Of a stretch of DNA of 36,061 bases, positions 16,816-24,055 are shown one piece after another. Every line of letters starts with the position of its first letter. Positions within the stretch are counted from its first letter, which is position 1. Origin of the DNA: Clostridia bacterium (GTDB lineage Bacteria; Bacillota; Clostridia; Christensenellales; Aristaeellaceae); the NCBI GenBank assembly GCA_017541205.1, contig JAFXZO010000020.1, forward strand, positions 1-36,061, in the 5' to 3' direction. The notes beneath the pieces are model-generated. The model was not told the origin of the DNA and ran no database searches. It saw only the letters and a list, made by a program, of their open reading frames with translations. The position numbers and the translations under genes are program-made.

Positions 16816-17835
16816 TTACGCCTCGCAGATCTCGCTGATTTTCACGGGCCGGTGCTCGTCCAGCGATTTTTTCGCGGCCTTGGCCAGCACCACGCTCATG
16901 AGCCCCGCGTGAATGCCCACGGGCACGTCCCTGTCCTCCCGGATGGCGGCGATGAACTGCCGCATTTCCTCGGTGAAGGACTGCATGTAGCGCTCTAAGA
17001 AGAAGAACTGGGGCTTGTCGCCCACCACGCCCGCGGCGGTGGACACCTTCACGGTGCTGTCCCCGTCGTTTTCGTCCGCTGCCATGCCTAAGGACCCGAA
17101 CACCTCCACCCGCTGGTCGTAGCCGTAGGCGGCCCGGCGGCTGTTGTCAATGACGCCGAGCGCCCCGTTTTCAAAGGTCAGCGTCACGATGGCGGTGTCC
17201 ACGTCGCCCGCTTCGCCGATGCGCTTGTCCACCAGGCTCGTGCCCATGGCGTAAACCTCCGTAACGTCCGAGCCGGCCAGGAACATGGCCATATCAAAGT
17301 CATGGATCATCATGTCGATGTACAGCCCGCCGGAGGAGGCCGCGTATTCGGGGGACGGCGGCTCGGGATCGCGGGAGGTGATCTTGATGATCTCGATATT
17401 GCCGAGCGTTCCGTTCTGCGCCAGCTGCTGCACGCGGCGGTGGTTGTGATCGAAGCGGCGGTTGAAGCCGATCTGCAGCTTCTTGCCCGTTTCCTCAGCG
17501 GTTTTCGCCACTTCTTTGATCTGCTCGATGGAGGTGTGCACCGGCTTTTCGCAGAACACGTGCTTGCCCGCTTTCAGGGCGGCGATGGTGATTTCCGCGT
17601 GGGTGGGGGTGGGCGAACAGACCAGCACCGCGTCGATCGCGGGATCGTTGATGATGTCCAGATAGTTGCCGGAATACTTGGGGATGCCGAAGCGCTCCGC
17701 CAGCTTTTTCGCGCTTTCTTCGATCACGTCCGTCACCATCACGACGTCCGCCTCGGGGATGTGATAGGTGATGGATTCCGCGTGCACGTTGCCGATGCGC
17801 CCCGCGCCGACGATGCCGATGTTGAGCTTACGCAA
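16816..17835 (-). CDS. iolG: Inositol 2-dehydrogenase, Gfo/Idh/MocA family
   Basis: A 339-aa NAD(P)-dependent dehydrogenase that oxidises myo-inositol (or a close cyclitol) to 2-keto-myo-inositol, the first step of the pathway. The Rossmann loop is IGIVGAGRIGNVHA at the start, the catalytic lysine is in HVFCEKPVHTS, and the substrate part carries GGLYIDMMIHDFDMA with the usual D-x-x-x-H-D pattern. I choose TTG 17835 as start because AAGGAG lies 9 bases upstream; a TTG three codons earlier lies too close to that site. Position next to iolB supports inositol as substrate, though family members also act on scyllo- or D-chiro-inositol. A 21-bp palindrome lies just upstream. Confidence 0.9.
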   Translation of the reverse strand: MRKLNIGIVGAGRIGNVHAESITYHIPEADVVMVTDVIEESAKKLAERFGIPKYSGNYLDIINDPAIDAVLVCSPTPTHAEITIAALKAGKHVFCEKPVHTSIEQIKEVAKTAEETGKKLQIGFNRRFDHNHRRVQQLAQNGTLGNIEIIKITSRDPEPPSPEYAASSGGLYIDMMIHDFDMAMFLAGSDVTEVYAMGTSLVDKRIGEAGDVDTAIVTLTFENGALGVIDNSRRAAYGYDQRVEVFGSLGMAADENDGDSTVKVSTAAGVVGDKPQFFFLERYMQSFTEEMRQFIAAIREDRDVPVGIHAGLMSVVLAKAAKKSLDEHRPVKISEICEA

Positions 17836-17862
17836 GAGAAACAACTCCTTTTTTATTTTTTT

Positions 17863-17907
17863 GCGGGGGGAACCGCTCTTTGGAGGCCAAAGAGCGGTTT
17901 CCCCCGC
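17863..17907. repeat. 21-bp palindrome upstream of iolG
   Basis: Bases 17863–17883 and 17887–17907 are inverted copies with a single mismatch and a 3-base loop, forming a very stable hairpin. In the minus-strand message it ends about 11 bases before the iolG ribosome binding site and is followed by A-rich sequence, so it is not a terminator in that direction. Confidence 0.8.
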
Positions 17908-17935
17908 ACCCCTTTCCGAGAAAGCCCTATCAGGG
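17899..17935. repeat. 37-bp intergenic repeat, copy 2
   Basis: This is the second copy of the segment at 15937–15973 (30 of 37 identical). It overlaps the right arm of the 21-bp palindrome and lies upstream of iolG. Confidence 0.55.
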
Positions 17936-17974
17936 CGTCAGGAGAAGAAGCTCTTTTCCTCATGGATCAAAATT

Positions 17975-18385
17975 TCACAGCTCCAGATACTTTTCGCCGG
18001 ACTGCATGGCGTCCTTGATTTTGAGCAGCGCGGCGGCCGCTTCTTCCTCGGTGGCGTACCAGCACAGGCTTTGCCAGCTGCTGATCCTGGTTTGGATCAC
18101 CAGGGTTTTTCCGTCCGCCTTCAGCCCGCCGTAGCAGGGAAGCAGCTTCCGTTTATCCGGGCTCAGTACCTTCAGGTATTCTTTCGGCCGGATCACCGTA
18201 CCGTCCGCCATGGCAAATTCGTGGGAAGCGAAATACGCTTCCAGGGCTTCGGTCACGATTTCGGAAATGGAATCATTGACGGCTTCCTGAACGGTTTCGT
18301 TCATTTCATCCAGAAGCTCGTCCTTCATATCCTCCAGCGCGTCTTCGAGCATGTCCCGCAATTCATCCGTTCTGTCATGATCCAT
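17975..18385 (-). CDS. Uncharacterised 136-aa acidic protein inside the iol operon
   Basis: I do not recognise this protein. The first about 60 residues are acidic and helical (ELRDMLEDALEDMKDELLDE), with a heptad-like pattern suggesting a coiled coil. The second half looks like a small alpha/beta domain, containing GTVIRPKEYLKVLSPDKRK and TRISSWQSLCWYATEEEAAA. There is no signal peptide or membrane segment. AAGGAG lies 8 bases upstream of the ATG. It sits between iolA (93-base gap) and iolG (139-base gap with a palindrome), unlike the tight spacing elsewhere in the operon, so it may be an insertion with its own weak promoter. A regulatory or oligomerising role is only a guess. Confidence 0.75.
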   Translation of the reverse strand: MDHDRTDELRDMLEDALEDMKDELLDEMNETVQEAVNDSISEIVTEALEAYFASHEFAMADGTVIRPKEYLKVLSPDKRKLLPCYGGLKADGKTLVIQTRISSWQSLCWYATEEEAAAALLKIKDAMQSGEKYLEL

Positions 18386-18437
18386 GGGCGCCTCTCCTTC
18401 CTGTCATTTGCAAGCATTCGGCGCAGTTTTTTCTGTG

Positions 18438-18466
18438 TATAAACGCTATATAACGCCGCGCGCCAA
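18438..18466 (-). promoter_or_regulatory. Possible internal promoter before the 136-aa gene
   Basis: Minus-strand TTGGCG (18461–18466), a 17-base spacer, and TTTATA (18438–18443). The match is weak; the 93-base gap in an otherwise compact operon makes it worth noting. Confidence 0.35.
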
Positions 18467-18478
18467 ATTCCACGCCGT

Positions 18479-19990
18479 TCACAGCGAGCCGTCCCAGGTG
18501 GACACCTGCTCTTTTTTCATTTCTTCCTCATCGAACCAGCGGACGGTGACGGTCTTGCTTTCGGTGTAGAAGCGGAAGGCGTCCTTGCCGTGGCAGTGCA
18601 GATCGCCGAAGAAGCTTTGCTTATGGCCGCTGAAGGGGAACACGCCCATGGGCACGGGGATGCCCACGTTCACGCCCACCATGCCGCCGTCGGTACGCCG
18701 GGCGAACTCCCGGGCGTAATAGCCGCTCTGGGTGAAGATGACGGAGCCGTTGGCGAAGGGGTTGCGGTTCATCAGCCGGATGCCCTCTTCAAAATCCTTC
18801 ACCCGTTTGATGCACAGCACCGGGCCGAAGATTTCCCGGGCGCCCACGGTCATCTCCTCGGTGACGTGATCGAAAACGGTGTGGCCGATGTAATACCCGT
18901 CCTCGTAGCCTTCCACCTTCACGCCCCGGCCGTCCAGCACCAATTGCGCCCCTTCGCTGACGCCCTTTTCGATCCAGTCCAGGATGAACTGCTGATGGCC
19001 CTTGCTGCCCACAGGGCCGAGCTTGCTGGATTTATCGTAGGCGGGGCCGACCTTCTGCTGCCTGCACAGGCGCACGATCTCGTCCACCAATCGATCGGCG
19101 ACGGCTTCTTCCGCCACCACCACCGGCAGGGCCATGCAGCGCTCGCCCGCGCAGCCGAAGGCGGAATTCATGATGCCGGCGGCGGTGCGGGTGATGGGCG
19201 CGTCCCGGAGCACCAGCGCGTGGTTTTTTGCTTCGCACAGGCACTGCACCCGCTTGCCGTTCGCGGCGGCGGTTGCGTACACGTGCCGGCCCACGGCGGT
19301 GGAGCCCACGAAGGTGACGCCTTTCACGTCGGGATGGGTGAGGAAGATTTCGGCTTCGTTCCGCGAGCAGGGCACGATATTGAAAATGCCGTCGGGGACC
19401 CCCGCCTCCCTGTACAGCTCCGCGATTTTCAGGCTGGTCATGGGCGTGGTGGAGGCCGGCTTCAAAACGAACGCGTTGCCGCACACGATGCACAGCGGGG
19501 CCATCCAGCCGACCGGGATCATGGCGGGGAAGTTCCAGGGCGCGATGCCGGCGAACACGCCGATGGGCTCGCGGTACAGGGTGGTGTCATAACCGGCGGA
19601 GGTGTTCATCAGGCTTTCGCCCATGAGCAGGGAGGGGGCGGAGCAGGCCAGCTCCGTCATTTCCAGGGCTTTGCCCACGTCGCCGGCGGCTTCGCTCCAG
19701 CATTTGCCGTTTTCGGTTGCGCACAGAAGCGTCAATTCGTCCATATGCGCTTCGATCAGGTTCCGCAGCTTCATCATGATGGCGGCGCGCTTGCGCACCG
19801 GCGTGTCCCGCCAGGCGGGATAGGCTGCCTTGGCGCAGGCGATGGCCTGCTCCACTTCTTTCTTCGTGCAGCACGGCACCTGGGCGATGGGCCTGCCGGC
19901 GGAGGGATCGTAAATGGTGTTGAATTTGCTGGATTCGCTTTCGACGAACTGACCGTTGATGAAGGGGCGCATGACTTTCAATTCTTCCAT
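18479..19990 (-). CDS. iolA: Methylmalonate/malonate-semialdehyde dehydrogenase
   Basis: A 503-aa aldehyde dehydrogenase of the CoA-acylating MMSDH type. In the inositol pathway it converts malonate semialdehyde, CoA and NAD+ to acetyl-CoA and CO2. Typical blocks are REPIGVFAGIAPWNFPAMIP, VLKPASTTPMT, GVTFVGSTAVGRHVY, and the catalytic cysteine in FGCAGERCMAL. GREIFGPVL is replaced by GAREIFGPVLCIKR, as normal for this branch. Near the C-terminus, GVFPFSGHKQSFFGDLHCHG is a hallmark of MMSDH. CAGGAG stands before the ATG. It follows iolC by 37 bases. Confidence 0.95.
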   Translation of the reverse strand: MEELKVMRPFINGQFVESESSKFNTIYDPSAGRPIAQVPCCTKKEVEQAIACAKAAYPAWRDTPVRKRAAIMMKLRNLIEAHMDELTLLCATENGKCWSEAAGDVGKALEMTELACSAPSLLMGESLMNTSAGYDTTLYREPIGVFAGIAPWNFPAMIPVGWMAPLCIVCGNAFVLKPASTTPMTSLKIAELYREAGVPDGIFNIVPCSRNEAEIFLTHPDVKGVTFVGSTAVGRHVYATAAANGKRVQCLCEAKNHALVLRDAPITRTAAGIMNSAFGCAGERCMALPVVVAEEAVADRLVDEIVRLCRQQKVGPAYDKSSKLGPVGSKGHQQFILDWIEKGVSEGAQLVLDGRGVKVEGYEDGYYIGHTVFDHVTEEMTVGAREIFGPVLCIKRVKDFEEGIRLMNRNPFANGSVIFTQSGYYAREFARRTDGGMVGVNVGIPVPMGVFPFSGHKQSFFGDLHCHGKDAFRFYTESKTVTVRWFDEEEMKKEQVSTWDGSL

Positions 19991-20027
19991 GGCTGATTCT
20001 CCTGTTCTTTCAATGAGGGCGGGGTGG

Positions 20028-21041
20028 TCACAGGGCGGTGACCACGTTTTCGCATTGGGTTTTCTTTTCCCGGATAAACTGCATAAGCGCGTTTTCCGTG
20101 GGCATATCCCGGCTGCAGGCGTGGCTGGCCACCAGCATGGCGGCGGAGGCGCTGCCCATTTCCAGGGCTTCGGGCAGGGCTTTTCCGCTCATGAGCCCGT
20201 GCAGGAAGGCGCTGGCATAGCCGTCCCCGCCGCCAAAGCCCTTCATGGCGTTTACGGGGAAGGGCCGTACCTGATAGGCCCCTTCGCGCGTGTAGCAGCG
20301 GCTGCCTTCTTTTCCATGCTTGATCACCAGGATCCGGGGCTTTTGCGTGAGCCACCAGGCGGCGGAGGCTTCGTCCGTGCCGTCCAGGCCGACGAGCCTT
20401 TCCATCAGGTCGAATTCCTCCCGGCTGCCCAGCACGATATCGGCTTTCCGCGCCGCCAGGGAGGTGTATATCGCGATTTCGTCCTTGTTTTTCCAGGTGT
20501 ATGCCCGGTAATCGGCGTCAAAGATCACGGTGACGCCGTTTTTTTCCGCGAAGGTCAGGGCTTTGAGTGCCGCTTCCCGGGTGGGGCTTGCGCACAGGGA
20601 AGTGCCGCTGATGAGCAGGGAGCGGGAGGAGGCCACGTACGCTTCGTCTACGTCGTCCGGATGCAGCATCAGGTCCGCCGCGCCTTCCCGGTACATCAGG
20701 ATGGAGCTTTGGGTGGGGCTCAGGATCTCCGTAAAGGTGAGCCCCAGCTTTTCCCCGTTCCTGCAGCGGGTGATATGGGAGCAGTCGATGCCCTCCTCGC
20801 GGAAATAATCCGTCACAAAATCCCCGAAGCTGTCGTCGCTCACCTTGCCCAGGAACCCTACCCTGCGGCCGAACCGAGCCATTCCCACGGCGATGTTGGC
20901 GGGCGAGCCCCCCAGATACTTGTTGAAATGGGCGCTCTGGGACAAGGGACGGTTCATGTCCGTGGGATTGAAATCAATGGCCACGCGCCCCACGGGAATG
21001 ATGTCCAGGCTCGCGCCCCGCCGATCAAACAAATCGTTCAT
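20028..21041 (-). CDS. iolC: 5-dehydro-2-deoxygluconokinase
   Basis: A 337-aa PfkB-family sugar kinase that matches IolC, which phosphorylates 2-deoxy-5-keto-D-gluconate with ATP. The opening IIPVGRVAIDFNP and the YLGGSPANIAVGMARFG block are the PfkB N-terminal signature. The ATP/anion-hole motif appears as KGFGGGDGYASAF near the C-terminus; the GGGD in place of GAGD is, as I recall, usual for IolC. GAGGAGG precedes the ATG. It lies 24 bases after iolJ and 37 before iolA. Confidence 0.95.
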   Translation of the reverse strand: MNDLFDRRGASLDIIPVGRVAIDFNPTDMNRPLSQSAHFNKYLGGSPANIAVGMARFGRRVGFLGKVSDDSFGDFVTDYFREEGIDCSHITRCRNGEKLGLTFTEILSPTQSSILMYREGAADLMLHPDDVDEAYVASSRSLLISGTSLCASPTREAALKALTFAEKNGVTVIFDADYRAYTWKNKDEIAIYTSLAARKADIVLGSREEFDLMERLVGLDGTDEASAAWWLTQKPRILVIKHGKEGSRCYTREGAYQVRPFPVNAMKGFGGGDGYASAFLHGLMSGKALPEALEMGSASAAMLVASHACSRDMPTENALMQFIREKKTQCENVVTAL

Positions 21042-21065
21042 TGCATCCTCCTCAAAAGCGGCGCT

Positions 21066-21890
21066 TCACGACAGAGAAAACGCGCCGAATACGCCGATAT
21101 GCCGTTTGGCCACCTGGCAGGCGGCTTCTTCCATCCGGTCGCTCATGTGAAAATAATCGGAAGCGTTCCGGGCCGCTTCGTACACGGCCCCGTAGGCGGC
21201 GGTGGCGATGTTGATTTTTCGCACGCCGTTTTCGATGCAGCGGCGGAAATCTTCATCGCTGATGCCGGTGCCGCCGTGAAGCACCAGGGGCGTTCGGTCC
21301 TGCCGCCGGATCGCCGCCAGGATATCGAAATGCAGCTTAGGCGCGCCGGTGTAGACCCCGTGCGCGTTGCCGATGGCCACCGCCAGAGCGTCCACCCCCG
21401 TTTCCTTCAGGAAACGCAGGCTGTCTTCCACGGAAGCGCAAACAGCGGCCCGCTCTTGCCCGCCTTCCGTTTTGCCGATGACGCCGATTTCCGCTTCCAC
21501 CGAAGCGCCGTAAGGCCGCGCCATGGCGATCACCCGGCGGGTCGTCTGCATGTTTTCCTCTAAGGGCAGGCTGCTTCCGTCAAACATGACGGAGGTGAAG
21601 CCCATTTCCAGCGCTTCGCGGATGCAGGGCAGGGCAACGCCGTGGTCCAGGTGCACCGCGACGGGCACCCGGGCGTGGCGCGCGGCCGTCAGCATGGCGC
21701 TGCCCAGCAGGTACAGCGGGGCATGGGGCAGCCGCACCTGGGCTACCTGCAGGATGACGGGGGTGTTCATTTCCTCCGCCGCCCGCACCGTGCCCCGGAT
21801 CATTTCCAGGGAGGATACGGAAAACGCGCCCACGGCTTTGGAACGCTCCTCCGCGGCCCGCATAAGGTCAGTCATATTGCATAGAGGCAT
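21066..21890 (-). CDS. iolJ: 6-phospho-5-dehydro-2-deoxygluconate aldolase, class II
   Basis: A 274-aa class II (zinc) aldolase of the fructose-bisphosphate aldolase superfamily. In this setting it should be IolJ, which splits 2-deoxy-5-keto-gluconate-6-phosphate into dihydroxyacetone phosphate and malonate semialdehyde. Metal and substrate motifs are VAVHLDHG, SVEAEIGVIG, GNAHGVYTG, LVLHGGTGIS and KINIAT. AAAGGAG lies before the ATG, which is 12 bases after the iolR stop. The operon context separates it from true FBP or tagatose-bisphosphate aldolases, which look similar. Confidence 0.92.
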   Translation of the reverse strand: MPLCNMTDLMRAAEERSKAVGAFSVSSLEMIRGTVRAAEEMNTPVILQVAQVRLPHAPLYLLGSAMLTAARHARVPVAVHLDHGVALPCIREALEMGFTSVMFDGSSLPLEENMQTTRRVIAMARPYGASVEAEIGVIGKTEGGQERAAVCASVEDSLRFLKETGVDALAVAIGNAHGVYTGAPKLHFDILAAIRRQDRTPLVLHGGTGISDEDFRRCIENGVRKINIATAAYGAVYEAARNASDYFHMSDRMEEAACQVAKRHIGVFGAFSLS

Positions 21891-21902
21891 ATGCTTCTCC
21901 TT

Positions 21903-22682
21903 TTAGGAATGGATGGGTTCGGCGGGATCGGGCAGGATCAGCGCTACGCCGTTTTCCCGAAGCAGGGCCTGATAGACTTCGTCAGGCGCTTCATTGGTAA
22001 CGACCGCGTCAAAGCTGTCTACCCCCGCGAAGGTCATCATGCCGGTGACGCCGAATTTGCGCCGGTCCACCAGCAGATACACCCGGTCGCTGCACTCCAC
22101 GGCGGCCTGCTTGATATCGTATTCCTGGGCGGAGGAATTGGTGGCTCCGTGAACGGACAGGCCGGTGGCCGCCATGAAGGCGGAACGGATGTTGTATTTT
22201 TTCATGGCCTTCACGCTGTCGCTGCCGGTCATGGAATTGGTTTTCCGGCGCAGCGAACCGGGCAGCACGATCACATGAATGTTCTCATAGGGCAGCGCCC
22301 GAACGATGGCGCCCAGGTTGTGGGTGATCACGGTCACGTCCCGCTTGTCCTGCAGATAGTCGATCACGTGCAGCGTGGTGGTGCCGGAATCGATAAAAAT
22401 CACGTCGCCGTCGCCGACCAGCGCCGCGGCGGCCCGGCCGATCTGCTCCTTGGCTTCCTCGCCGCTGATGCGGCGCATTTCATAGGGGGTCAGCGCCTGG
22501 CCGGTATGCTTGGCGCACACGCCCCCATAGACCTTTTCCACGGCGTCCCGCCGCAGCAGCTCCGCAATGTCCCGCCGCACGGTGTTGGCGGATACATGGA
22601 ACTGGCGCTGCAACTCCTCCATGGAAACGGTGCCTTTTACGGTAATATATTTTTCCATATCAAGAATACGGCTTGCCTTCAC
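21903..22682 (-). CDS. iolR: DeoR/GlpR-type repressor, probable IolR
   Basis: A 259-aa DeoR-family regulator. The N-terminal winged helix carries QFHVSANTVRRDIAELLRRD, the family recognition helix. The C-terminal sugar-phosphate-isomerase-like sensor domain carries IFIDSGTTTLHV and LVDRRKFG. I place the start at GTG 22682, with AAGGAGG about 8 bases upstream; the frame is open further but into the promoter. It is the first gene of the iol operon and sits beside an intergenic region full of TTTGA-like direct repeats, so autoregulation and control of the divergent operon are likely. In Bacillus, IolR is released by 2-deoxy-5-keto-gluconate-6-phosphate, the IolC product; the same inducer is an inference here. 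Confidence 0.9.
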   Translation of the reverse strand: MKASRILDMEKYITVKGTVSMEELQRQFHVSANTVRRDIAELLRRDAVEKVYGGVCAKHTGQALTPYEMRRISGEEAKEQIGRAAAALVGDGDVIFIDSGTTTLHVIDYLQDKRDVTVITHNLGAIVRALPYENIHVIVLPGSLRRKTNSMTGSDSVKAMKKYNIRSAFMAATGLSVHGATNSSAQEYDIKQAAVECSDRVYLLVDRRKFGVTGMMTFAGVDSFDAVVTNEAPDEVYQALLRENGVALILPDPAEPIHS

Positions 22683-22712
22683 GGAGCTTCCCTCCTTATG
22701 ATCCTGTTCTCT

Positions 22713-22740
22713 ATTGTACAACTTTTTTGGAATTTGTAAA
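22713..22740 (-). promoter_or_regulatory. Promoter of the iol operon
   Basis: Minus-strand TTTACA (22735–22740), a 16-base spacer, and TACAAT (22713–22718). It reads into iolR about 30 bases downstream. Confidence 0.7.
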
Positions 22741-22787
22741 GTAATTTTGAGCAAGTTTTGATAAAATTATTTGATTATTGGTTGAAT
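22741..22787. promoter_or_regulatory. Candidate IolR operator, phased direct repeats
   Basis: T-rich TTTGA/TTGA units have their G at 22749, 22760, 22773 and 22784, a spacing of 11, 13 and 11 bases. On the minus strand these are YCAA units. Two of them (around 22773 and 22780) fit the Bacillus subtilis IolR 11-mer WRAYCAADARD at 10 of 11 positions by my count; that consensus is from memory. The array abuts the iol promoter and overlaps the –35 of the divergent promoter. Confidence 0.55.
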
Positions 22788-22810
22788 TGTTCTGGTCAAT
22801 CTGGTATAAT
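22782..22810 (+). promoter_or_regulatory. Promoter of the GH105 gene
   Basis: TTGAAT (22782–22787), a 17-base spacer, and a perfect TATAAT (22805–22810). The start codon of the GH105 gene is 32 bases after the –10. Confidence 0.78.
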
Positions 22811-22841
22811 CGCCATGAAAATGGGAAAAGGAGCAAACAAA

Positions 22842-23933
22842 ATGTCCATTTATCAGGAAATTGCCCATCGGGTCATGGATCGATTGCTGTCCGTGCGGGG
22901 CGACGGGGATCTTCACGACCATCTGACGCTGGACACCTGGGAATGGCCCCAGGGCGTGGCCCTGTACGCCATGATGAAGGTGTATCTGGCCGGGAAAGAA
23001 CCGGCGCTGAAGCGGCAGATCGCCGCCTGGTACGATCGGCGGCTGGCCTTGGGCCTTCCCTCCCGCAACATCAATACCACGGCGCCCATGCTGGGCCTGG
23101 CCTTCCTCTATGAAATCACGCGGGAGAAAAAGTATCGCGGCGTCATCGCGGAATGGGCGGAATGGATCATGAACGGCCTGCCCCGAACGGAGGAGGGCGG
23201 CTTTCAGCACGTCACCTCCGACGATTTCAACGCGCAGCAGATCTGGGACGACACGCTGTTCATGACCGTGCTGTTCCTGTACCGGGCCGGCGAGGCGCTG
23301 GGCCGGCAGGACTGGCAGGAGGAGGCAAAATATCAGTTTCTGCTGCACATCAAATACCTGCACAGCCAGAAGGATCATCTGTGGTATCACGGCTACTGCT
23401 TCCGGGGCGGCCATCATTTCGCGGGGGCTTACTGGTGCCGGGGCAACAGTTGGTTCACCGCCGGCGGCGCGGATTTTCTGGAATGGCTGGAGGAAGGCAG
23501 CGTGAAAACGCTGATCCGCAATACCTTTGTCAGCCAGTGCGAAGCCTTGAAGGCCTGCCAGGATCCTCAAAGCGGCCTATGGCACACGCTCCTGGACGAT
23601 CCCGAGTCTTACCTGGAAACCAGCGGCAGCGCGGCGATCGCCTACGGGCTCTTGAAGGGCGTGCGGCTGGGGATTCTGCCCCGGGCGGAATACGGGCCCT
23701 GCGCCCGCCGGGCGGCGGATGGCGTGCTGAAGCAGGTGGCGGAAAACGGCGAAGTGCAGGGCGTTTCCTACGGCACCCCCATGGGCCGCGACCGGGATTT
23801 CTACCGCCATGTGCCCATTCAGCCCACCGCCTACGGCCAGGGGCTCACCTTCCTGATGCTGACGGAGCTGCTGCATGAAGCGGAAGAAGGCTCCGAGGAA
23901 GGGCAAGAAAGGCAAAAGTTATCCAATTCATGA
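22842..23933 (+). CDS. GH105-type unsaturated uronyl hydrolase
   Basis: A 363-aa (alpha/alpha)6-barrel protein matching glycoside hydrolase family 105. These enzymes hydrate the double bond of a 4,5-unsaturated uronic acid at a non-reducing end and so release it from an oligosaccharide. Characteristic blocks are LDTWEWPQGVALYAMMKVY, QIWDDTLFMTVLF with the predicted catalytic Asp at about 136–137, YWCRGNSW at about 197–204, and SGLWHTLLDDPESYLETS. It has no signal peptide, so it works in the cytosol. AAAGGAG lies 8 bases before ATG 22842; an in-frame upstream ATG falls inside the expected transcription start region. It is divergent from iolR across a shared regulatory region. GH88 is the nearest alternative, but the motifs fit GH105 better. 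Confidence 0.85.
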   Translation: MSIYQEIAHRVMDRLLSVRGDGDLHDHLTLDTWEWPQGVALYAMMKVYLAGKEPALKRQIAAWYDRRLALGLPSRNINTTAPMLGLAFLYEITREKKYRGVIAEWAEWIMNGLPRTEEGGFQHVTSDDFNAQQIWDDTLFMTVLFLYRAGEALGRQDWQEEAKYQFLLHIKYLHSQKDHLWYHGYCFRGGHHFAGAYWCRGNSWFTAGGADFLEWLEEGSVKTLIRNTFVSQCEALKACQDPQSGLWHTLLDDPESYLETSGSAAIAYGLLKGVRLGILPRAEYGPCARRAADGVLKQVAENGEVQGVSYGTPMGRDRDFYRHVPIQPTAYGQGLTFLMLTELLHEAEEGSEEGQERQKLSNS

Positions 23934-23940
23934 GTAAGTT

Positions 23941-23957
23941 TTTGTAATTTTTTTGAA
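23941..23957. promoter_or_regulatory. Second candidate IolR-like site
   Basis: Two TTTTTG units have their G at 23946 and 23957, 11 bases apart, echoing the spacing in the iolR intergenic region. They lie 10 bases upstream of the next –35. The match is poorer than at the main site. Confidence 0.3.
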
Positions 23958-23966
23958 AACCCCGTT

Positions 23967-23995
23967 GCAAAAATCCCAAGCGTCTGCTATAATCA
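23967..23995 (+). promoter_or_regulatory. Promoter of the 550-aa gene and downstream transporter
   Basis: TTGCAA (23967–23972), a 17-base spacer, and a perfect TATAAT (23990–23995). It sits between the GH105 gene and the 550-aa gene. Confidence 0.78.
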
Positions 23996-24055
23996 GGGTA
24001 CAAGTGAGGATCGTTGGCGGATAACCCCGTCGGGGGATAAAGGCGGACAAAAAGC

